A DNA stretch of 64,000 nt, taken from assembly GCF_037137075.1 (NCBI RefSeq), contig NZ_JBBBNV010000002.1, forward strand, positions 251,466-315,465, given 5' to 3'. The notes under the pieces were generated by a model. The model was not told the DNA's origin, ran no database searches, and saw nothing but the letters and a program-made list of their open reading frames with translations. The translations under genes were made by a program, and so were the position numbers. Source of the stretch: JBBBNV01 sp037137075 (GTDB taxonomy: Bacteria > Bacillota > Bacilli > Paenibacillales > NBRC-103111). Below are positions 17,951 to 25,400 of this stretch, piece after piece (the first letter of the stretch is position 1; each line of letters starts with the position of its first letter).

Positions 17951-17956
17951 TTACTT

Positions 17957-17985
17957 AACATACACTCATTTCCAAAAAACGTCAA
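17957..17985 (-). promoter_or_regulatory. SigA-type promoter of the proS T-box leader
   Basis: On the minus strand, TTGACG (17985-17980) and TATGTT (17962-17957) are separated by 17 bp. Transcription would start near 17950, giving a leader of ~320 nt before the proS start. Confidence 0.75.
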
Positions 17986-18019
17986 GAAAATATCAGAACG
18001 GAAGTAGAACTTTCCGGGG

Positions 18020-18580
18020 TTACTCAATGGACGCTGTTCCATACCGGGTAATAAATTCCGCCCGGGTCATGCCGAAATGAATTTCATCATGATATTCTCC
18101 GCCGGTGTAAATCATGCTGCGCAGTCGTCCTTCCTCCTGGAAGCCGAGCTTCCGGTGAAGCAGCAGGGATCGCTCATTAAAGGCATACACATGCGGCGTG
18201 GCCTTTTGGTAGCCGAGCTCCAGGAAAAAGAAGCGCAGCACTGGCAGGATCAGATGCCTGGCGTACCCCTGCCCCCAGTAAGGACGGGCGAGGGCCAGCC
18301 CGTATTTGAAGGTGCCGTGCCTGCGGCTGCAAGCGAAGGTGTTAATGGTGCCGACGGCCTCAAGGGAGGCATCGGTGTCGGCGACCCAGCGGAATGTATC
18401 GCCAAACTGGGTTTTGCATTCCCGTTCCAGCCAGGCTTGCCGGCGTTCCGTTGTTTGCGGAAATTGCAGCTCATCACAAAACCGGGCGATGTCGTCGCCC
18501 ATCAGCTCAAACAAAGGCAAGTCAGCGGCCTGAACAGGCCTTAGCCGAAGCGGGCCGCTTTGCCAAATCGCGGTGGACAT
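18020..18580 (-). CDS. GNAT-family N-acetyltransferase (RimJ/RimL-like)
   Basis: This 186-residue acetyltransferase has a complete fold: LRLRPVQAADLPLFELMGDD at the start, the acetyl-CoA motif ARPYWGQGYARHLILPVL and the closing VYAFNERSLLLHRKLGFQEE. Members transfer acetyl groups to protein N-termini or small amines. GGAGG upstream supports ATG 18580. It is a single minus-strand gene behind proS. It is the only intact GNAT in the window, so it could in principle supply a sugar acetyltransferase step, but neither position nor family type supports that. Confidence 0.82.
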   Translation of the reverse strand: MSTAIWQSGPLRLRPVQAADLPLFELMGDDIARFCDELQFPQTTERRQAWLERECKTQFGDTFRWVADTDASLEAVGTINTFACSRRHGTFKYGLALARPYWGQGYARHLILPVLRFFFLELGYQKATPHVYAFNERSLLLHRKLGFQEEGRLRSMIYTGGEYHDEIHFGMTRAEFITRYGTASIE

Positions 18581-18919
18581 GTGTGGAGCCTCCTTTACTA
18601 TATAAAATAAGATTCGTACCGGATATCACTCTATGTCTAGCATAACACATGCTATACGGAAGTGGCTTGTCCCTGTAAAGGATTGATGCCTTGAAGCTGT
18701 CCGGCAGGCTGTGGCGCCGGATTTCATTTCAAAGCCGCGCGGCGGGGAGGCTCGAGCCGCATGGCCTGATGACGCAGGCGGAGGCGGTCCAGCCGCTATT
18801 TCATTTACCCGCTGCAGCAGGTGAGGTGCATATTGAATAATACTTTATTACGAACAAGGCAAGTAGGACGTTTCGTACTGGCTGAGGGGCGGACGACAGC
18901 CCAAAAAAAAGAAATGTAG

Positions 18920-18970
18920 AGCCCCCGCCTGTTTCAAACGCATATGCTGCGTATGAACGGGGCGGGGGCT
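18920..18970 (-). terminator. Terminator downstream of the YheC/YheD-type gene
   Basis: AGCCCCCGCC (18920-18929) pairs with GGCGGGGGCT (18961-18970), with an inner CGCATA/TATGCG-like stem between them. A CTTTTTG tract lies on the right and an eight-A tract (T on the minus strand) on the left, so it may work in both directions. The gap 18581-18992 holds no other recognisable element. Confidence 0.7.
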
Positions 18971-18992
18971 TTTTGTTCTAACGCCGTAACCG

Positions 18993-20213
18993 CTATTGAG
19001 GATTAATCATTAGGCATGGGTCGTCCGGCAGTGAACACACTCCAATTTCGGACGGGGCTGCGGGAGGGCAGCCAAGAATCGCCGTTGTCGGAATACTGCC
19101 TCCGGTCCCGAAGGCAAAGGCCGGACGGCTGATCCGCTTCAGCAGATATGCCCCGTAGCCCATGGGATTGTCGTAGGTGGCCCGCCATATGTCCGGCATG
19201 GAAGCTTCCTGAAAGCTGTAGCGCAAGTCCCGGCCGTTGCATTCAATAAACATTGGAAAGCCTTCGCGCGTGAGCCCGATATCCAGTCCGAGATCGGCCA
19301 TATGCGGCAGATGCCGGCTGAGCTGCTGGGCAACAGCCAGCGCAAAACGCTCGATATCAGACACGACCTGATCCGGCTGCAGATGGGGGAAGTCGCCCAA
19401 CAAAATATCCATGGAATAAACGTTTGCCCCCTGCGCGACATTGGTTAGGAATACGCCGTTCTGCGCTACCTTGGCATTCATACCGGTTATCTGCCAATGA
19501 CCGGCATGGCCCCGCTGGACGGATACGCGCAAATCAAAGGTCCGGCCCTGGAAGGTGGCAAGCGGCAAGCACTGCTGCACTAGATAAGCGCGCGCTCTGA
19601 TTCGCTGCAGCAGAGAGGCTGGCAGACGGGCGCCGTCTGCAAACAGCAGGCGGCTGCGTCTGCGGCCGCTGCGGCTGGCGGGGAGATTGAGCTCCCACAT
19701 GCTTCCATGGCGCTGCAGCTTCATGATGCCCCGCCCGATACTGCTGCTGTTCGGCTTAATGATCAGGGAAGCATGCTCCTGCATCATTTGCTGTATTGTC
19801 TCGCGATGGGCTGGCTTCGTTGCAGGCAAATGAGGACGAAGGGCAGGAACGCAGGCTAACAGCTCATGGATGTGCAGCTTGCCGTAACGGTTCCATTGAT
19901 TGTAAATGAGCTTTCCTCCGCGGACCAGCGCCGATATTTTACGCTGCGCGGATGAATGATGGTACAAGGCCCGGTTATGAATGGCCGTGGGCGCCGGAAT
20001 ACGGCGCAGCCGGTAACCGAGGGTGTCACGCACGTAGGCCTTAATACGCTGCTGCCCCGGACGTATGTCCTGCAGGCGGAAGTAGCAGGGGGTGACACCG
20101 TATTTTTGACCGGCTTGGTCATAGAACCGAATCGCTTCGTGCCGGGTTCTTCCCCGGGGTATACCAGAGTACTGGGCATTGTTCAAAAGCACGCCGATCC
20201 ACCGGTTCTGCAC
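18993..20213 (-). CDS. YheC/YheD-family endospore coat-associated ATP-grasp protein
   Basis: This 406-residue protein is typical of the YheC/YheD family. It opens with WIGVLLNNAQYSGIPRG, followed by RALYHHSSAQ and LIYNQWNRYGKLHIHELL. An ATP-grasp domain follows with IIKPNSSSIGRGIMKL, FDLRVSVQRGHAGHWQITG and DLGLDIGLTREGFPMFIECN near residues 190-350. Bacillus YheC and YheD are associated with the endospore coat; the ligase reaction is not established. The start is a GTG with GGAG 11 bp upstream. It borders the glycan island and is divergent from the CotSA-like gene. Confidence 0.85.
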   Translation of the reverse strand: MQNRWIGVLLNNAQYSGIPRGRTRHEAIRFYDQAGQKYGVTPCYFRLQDIRPGQQRIKAYVRDTLGYRLRRIPAPTAIHNRALYHHSSAQRKISALVRGGKLIYNQWNRYGKLHIHELLACVPALRPHLPATKPAHRETIQQMMQEHASLIIKPNSSSIGRGIMKLQRHGSMWELNLPASRSGRRRSRLLFADGARLPASLLQRIRARAYLVQQCLPLATFQGRTFDLRVSVQRGHAGHWQITGMNAKVAQNGVFLTNVAQGANVYSMDILLGDFPHLQPDQVVSDIERFALAVAQQLSRHLPHMADLGLDIGLTREGFPMFIECNGRDLRYSFQEASMPDIWRATYDNPMGYGAYLLKRISRPAFAFGTGGSIPTTAILGCPPAAPSEIGVCSLPDDPCLMINPQ

Positions 20214-20267
20214 AGGCTGACACTCCTTCTAGCGATTGGACGCTGATAGTGGTTGCGCTTCGTATAC

Positions 20268-20301
20268 GGGACAGAGGCTCAAGGCGCCGAGCCTCTGTCC
20301 C
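20268..20301. repeat. Perfect 13-bp inverted repeat upstream of the YheC/YheD-type gene
   Basis: GGGACAGAGGCTC (20268-20280) and GAGCCTCTGTCCC (20289-20301) form a perfect stem around an 8-base loop. No T-run follows on either side, so it is not a convincing terminator; it could be an operator or mRNA leader hairpin. The remaining ~420 bp to the next gene (20302-20721) show no supported gene or RNA. Confidence 0.5.
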
Positions 20302-20721
20302 GGGGCGGGTTTATATGACGGCTCTATTCTGTTATCAGACAGGACGGTTTTTCGAAAAAAGAGAAGGCCATTCTAGCTCTGCGGCTGTATCATCGTCTGC
20401 TGATTCAATGTATGTGGGGGGTGACGGCCGTGCATGGACGAGAGTCGTGTGCGCTTAACTATTTCCGGAAGAAAGACCGCCAGAAGGCCGCATAGACTAG
20501 GAGCTGATAGCGCAAGGTGCTGTAGCTCTGCCTTCATACCTCACAACTGCCCCTCGATTGTCATAGGAAAATATTCGTAGACTGTGAACGGCGCTTATCC
20601 CGGAAGAGGCGGCTGCGAATCATCACTTCTCCTTGCAGCAGGTAAAAAATAAAGGCGAACTCGGACTGCGGCATTACATGCTATTCGCTAAGAAAAATCG
20701 ATTCCTTGGAGGCGGTGCGTA

Positions 20722-22053
20722 GTGGAAGAGTGGCAGGCGGAGAGCCCGGCCAGCCTTACGGGGCAGGAGGCGGGGCAAGCGCAGCCGGCAGCGGAATCTA
20801 TGGAGGATGCACTGCATCCGGATATTGGATTTCCCGTCGGGCGGCCGGCTGGCGAAGCCGGGGCGCCGGCTGGTAAGATGGCGAGGCTGCTGCGTATCGC
20901 CATAGTAACACCGGGCTCGTTCGAGGTCCGTTCCGCCCGCAAAAGCTCCGTGGAACAGGTTGTTGGCCATTTGACGCGCATCTTGCAGCAAGCAGCAGAT
21001 TTCCGCATCATTGGCCGAAAGCGCGCGGGCTTCGCCGCCCGGGAACGAAGGGACGGGGTGGACTATGTCCGGCTGTCCTGCCGGCACCGCAGCTACGCTC
21101 GGGTTGTAGCGGAGAGCCTGCGGAGATGGAAGCCGGATGTGATTCAAGTGGAGAATCGTCCGCGGCTCGCCAGGGCGTTAAAACGGAGCTTCCCCGGCGT
21201 GCCGGTTGTGCTTTCCCTGCATTCCGTCATGTTCATGAGCCCTCCTCATATCCGGAAGCAATCCTTGCGCAATTGCCTCGGACAGGTTGATCATATTATG
21301 ACGAACAGCCGCTTTCTGCAGCAAAAGGTGGCGGAGCAGTCTCCCGTACTGTGGAATCAAAGCAAGGTGCATGTAAATCATTTGGGCGTGGATACGACCG
21401 TCTTCCGACCGGTATGGGAGGAAGAGCAGCTTCGTTTGCGGGAGCAGCTTCGGAGCGCGTTCGAGTTCACGGATAAACGGGTCATTCTATACGTCGGCCG
21501 GCTGCTGCCTATGAAGGGCGTCCATCATATCCTGGAGGCTATGCCGCGAATTGCTGCGGAGGTGCCGGAAGCTGTGCTGGTCATTGTAGGCAGCGCCTAT
21601 TACGGATCGCGGCGGATGACCCGGTATGTCCGCAGGCTTCGGCTGCTGGCGCAGAAGACGCCCGGCAAGGTCCATTTTATTCCCTTTGTTCCGCATGAAC
21701 AGATTCCGGAATGGTTCTGTCTGGCTGATGTCCTGGCGGTTCCTTCATTCGGCAAGGAGGCCTTTGGCCTTGTTAATGTGGAAGCGATGGCGACAGGGCT
21801 GCCGGTGGTTGCCACTCGCAGCGGGGGAATGACAGAGATTATTGAGGATCGGATAACCGGCCGTCTCATCGATCCGATAGAGCCGCAGCGGGAGCTTGGT
21901 CCTGCTCTTGTAGAGCTGCTGCGGAACGCTTCTTTATGTCGGACCTATGGAGAAGCGGGGAGGAGCAGGGTAGAGCAGCGATTTACCTGGGAAGCTTACG
22001 GGAGGCGCTGGCTTGATTTTTATCAAATCATTACTGCCGGAGGGCAAGCTTAA
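20722..22053 (+). CDS. CotSA-like glycosyltransferase, family GT4
   Basis: This 443-residue GT-B glycosyltransferase opens with a 55-residue acidic, Ala/Gly/Pro-rich extension before the first strand (LLRIAIVTPGSFEVRSARKS). The C-terminal nucleotide-sugar domain shows VILYVGRLLPMKGVHHILEA and the EX7E motif in FGKEAFGLVNVEAMATGLPV. It resembles Bacillus CotSA, a coat-associated glycosyltransferase. The GTG at 20722 has TTGGAGGCGG upstream. It stands at the left edge of the glycan island, ~375 bp before the giant repeat protein. Confidence 0.8.
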   Translation: MEEWQAESPASLTGQEAGQAQPAAESMEDALHPDIGFPVGRPAGEAGAPAGKMARLLRIAIVTPGSFEVRSARKSSVEQVVGHLTRILQQAADFRIIGRKRAGFAARERRDGVDYVRLSCRHRSYARVVAESLRRWKPDVIQVENRPRLARALKRSFPGVPVVLSLHSVMFMSPPHIRKQSLRNCLGQVDHIMTNSRFLQQKVAEQSPVLWNQSKVHVNHLGVDTTVFRPVWEEEQLRLREQLRSAFEFTDKRVILYVGRLLPMKGVHHILEAMPRIAAEVPEAVLVIVGSAYYGSRRMTRYVRRLRLLAQKTPGKVHFIPFVPHEQIPEWFCLADVLAVPSFGKEAFGLVNVEAMATGLPVVATRSGGMTEIIEDRITGRLIDPIEPQRELGPALVELLRNASLCRTYGEAGRSRVEQRFTWEAYGRRWLDFYQIITAGGQA

Positions 22054-22329
22054 GCCGGTACTGTGATAGGAGGAAGAGGGCCGCCGCCGCTGAAGCCTTT
22101 TTCCTGCTGCTCGTTTTTGATTTTGCAGCGGAAGCAGGTCCCCGTTTGTATTCCGTCCTATTCACGAATGCTGCGGCTTTTATGATGATATGGCTGATCG
22201 TCTTCATGCAGGGCGGAGGACGGGGGCTTCGAGCGGCCTGCATCGGCGTTTGCAGGTCTATTCCCTCATTTACCGCATATACATGGCGCTAAATGCTTCC
22301 GCAGGGACTCCCTTCAATCCCTGCATGGA

Positions 22330-22391
22330 AATTGGGTGAATGCATATTTTAACGGGATAGGTGTCCCGGATCTGGGTGAATGCATATGTTA
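22330..22391 (+). promoter_or_regulatory. Direct repeats with GerE-like and SigK -10-like motifs
   Basis: TGGGTGAATGCATAT occurs twice, 40 bp apart (22333-22347 and 22373-22387). Each copy ends in a CATANNNTA-like -10 of sporulation sigma factors (CATATTTTA at 22343, CATATGTTA at 22383). Copy 1 is preceded by AATTGGGT, an exact match to the GerE core RWWTRGGY; copy 2 matches 7 of 8. No good -35 was found. The rest of the gap 22054-22428 is unassigned. Confidence 0.35.
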
Positions 22392-22428
22392 CAAGAGACC
22401 AGGAGGATGATGAGAGAGGAGTTTGGCG

Positions 22429-25400
22429 ATGAAGAACAGGAAGGTATGGTCCAAGGACAGCAGCAAAAAACGCCCAAAGCCGAAGTACTCGGCAAGCATC
22501 AATGAGCTCGACTGGCTGGATGAGGACGAGGAGCGCCAGACCAGAGCCAAGGCCACAGCCGATAAAGTGCAAGTAAGCCAGACGGGGCTTCAGGAGGCGG
22601 AGGGGAAGTCGGTTCTGCAAGGAATCGGGTCTTCATCCGATATGGAGAAAGGAATTCGGCCCGCTGGTAAGGAGCCTGAACAACCGATGGCCGCGAACCA
22701 GCCGAAGACGAGGACGGCGGATCAAGCCAGAAAACAAATTCCTCCTGCGGCCGCAGCAGGAACAACAGGCAGCAAAGCTGGCAGCACTGCCGGAGCGGCT
22801 AGGGCGGAGCAAGGGCAGAAGGCCGCGGAAGGGCGAGCGGGGATCGGCGGTCAGAACGGCGTATCTGTCCCTGCTGCTCAAGCCAGACCCGGGGCCGGAG
22901 CAGGCGGAGGATTAAGCACGGGGCGGATACCGCAGGGCGGCGCGCAGGAAGACGCGGACACAGGCTTGGGAGCAGCCGCTGCTCCGCGAAGCGGCACGCG
23001 GGTAACCCTGGGCAGCGGATCGGGAGCAGCCCCGATACTGCCAAGCGGCGCCCGAACGAGCACAGGCAGCAGCAGTACAGGGAGCGGCCAGGTGCCGCAG
23101 AACGGCGCGAGGACGAATGCTGCCCCTCCTGCGGGGAGTGCTGCAGGTACAGGAGCAGCCAGGACCGGCGCCGGCGGGGCCAGGGGCAGTAATACGAGCG
23201 CAGCGCCGGGAGCCGCAGGTGCAGCGGTTCCTCAGGCCGGAGCCAAGGCCGTTTCGAACGGCCAAGGTCCAGGGAAGCCGTCCTCCGCTCCGGCTGATGC
23301 CACGGAACACCCTGTATTTGTACGTAACGGCCTTTCGCTGCTTGATCGTAAAAATGAGCTGCCCAATGCCCCGTTCATTTATACCGATGACGTGGCCAAC
23401 GAAGCGGTGACTAACGAGAAAATCGCCAACCGCACCATCGACGGGAGCAAGCTTAAGCACGGCACGCTGGACGGAACGGTGCTGAAGGATTTCATCATCT
23501 CCACCTCCAAGCTGGCCGATCATTGTGTAACCTCGCAGAAAATCGCTATTGGCGCTGTTGATAACGAGCATTTGTCGGCGCAGTCCATCTCGGGGGACAA
23601 ATTAATCGACCGATCCATTACCGGCACGAAGCTGGTGGATAACAGCATTACCTCCGACAAGCTGGCCGATCATACCATTGATGCGATTAAAATTGCCGAC
23701 GGCTCTATTAGCACGAGACATATTGAGCTTCAGTCCATAACGAGTGAACACATTCAAGATCAGGCAATTTCCTCGGAAAAGCTAAAAAGCGGCGCGGTCG
23801 GTCCGGGGAACCTGGCCAACTATGCAGTTAATTCAGCCAAAATTACGAACGGCGCGGTACAAACAGAAAAGCTTCGCGACGGTGCGGTCACAACGGAGAA
23901 ATTGGCTGACGGTGCTGTGAATACGTCTAAATTAGGCATACAGGCCGTACAGTCGCGGCATCTGCAATTCTCGTCCGTACAGCCGGAGCATTTGGCTGCG
24001 AATGCTGTCCGGAGGGAGAATATCGCATCGGGATCGGTTACTTCGGAGCATCTTGCCGAAGGGGCGGTTACAGGGCATCATCTGCAGAACGGCGCAGTTA
24101 CAGAGGAAAAATTGGCCGATGGCGCCGTAGATAGCCGGCACATCCTTGCAGATTCGATTGGGGAGCTTCACCTGGCTCCGGAAGCCGTTCTTAGCCGCCA
24201 TCTTCGTCCGGGGGCTGTAGGAACGGAGCAGCTGGCGTCGGGGGCAGTATGCAGCTGGAATATTGAAGAAAACGCAATTGTAACGGCACATGTGGCGGAT
24301 CTCAGTATTACTGAGGAGAAGATTGCTCCTGAGAGCGTTACTTCAAGCCGTATAGCTATTTCAGCGGTTCAAAATTTGCATTTGGCCAGCGGAGCGGTAA
24401 GCAGCGAGAAGCTGTCGGTCGGCAGCGTAGGCAGTCACCATCTGCAGGATCAAAGTGTAGCGAGCCATCATCTGCAGCCGAACAGCGTTTCCCAGAATGC
24501 ATTGCAGAACCGATCCGTTACGGCAGAGAAGCTGGCCCACGGTTCGATACAAGCAACTCATATTACGGAAGGCGCGATAGGGACGTATCAGCTGGCGGAT
24601 CATGTAATTACGACAGTAAAATTGGCAGGAGAGTCGGTGTCCACCGACAAATTGGCCGATCAATCCGTCATTACAGCCAAAATTGGAGACGGCAGCGTAA
24701 CCTCCCGCAAGCTGGCTGCAGATGTGGTGAAGTCACACCATATTGCAGCTGAAGCGATTACCAGCGAGAAGCTGGCGCTTTCCGCTGTCGGCAGCGAGCA
24801 GCTGGCTCCCGGAAGTGTGACCAGCGAGCATATAAGCGAGGAAAGCATCAGCAACGAGCATATTCGGTCCCAGTCTATCGGCGCCGACAAGCTCGCGGAT
24901 GATGCGGTAACCTCCAGCAAGCTGGCCCCCGGCGCGGTCACGGAGCAGATTATCGCTCCGGAAGCAGTGAACGGAAGGCATTTGCAGCCGGAGGCGGTCC
25001 ATGGTTATCATATTCGTTCCGGCGCGGTCAAAGCCATCCATTTGGACGGCGCTGTTTTTACAGCAGATAAGCTCGCTGAGGGAAGCGTTGGGTCCAGCAA
25101 GCTGCAGACCGGCGCGATCATGTCCAGCCATTTGGCGGATTACGCAGTCACTTCAGAAAAAATAGCGGAGCTGGCCATTGGCAGCGCCCATGTTTCCCCT
25201 CAAAGCATCGGCAGCTCGCATTTGGCCCAGGGTGCGGTTCATGCAGGACATCTGCAGGATGACTCTGTCGGCAGCAGCACGCTGCGGAATCAGGCGATAA
25301 CGGAAGAAAAGCTGGCCGATGGCGCGGTCACGGCAAACAAGCTGGCGCCGGAGAGTGTGGATCGAAGCAAGCTTGCCATCGGGTCTGTCGGTGCACTGCA

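Noticed and set aside
20249..20458. 69-residue frame beside the inverted repeat
   Set aside because: It spans the 13-bp inverted repeat, lacks a good ribosome binding site and has no recognisable features.
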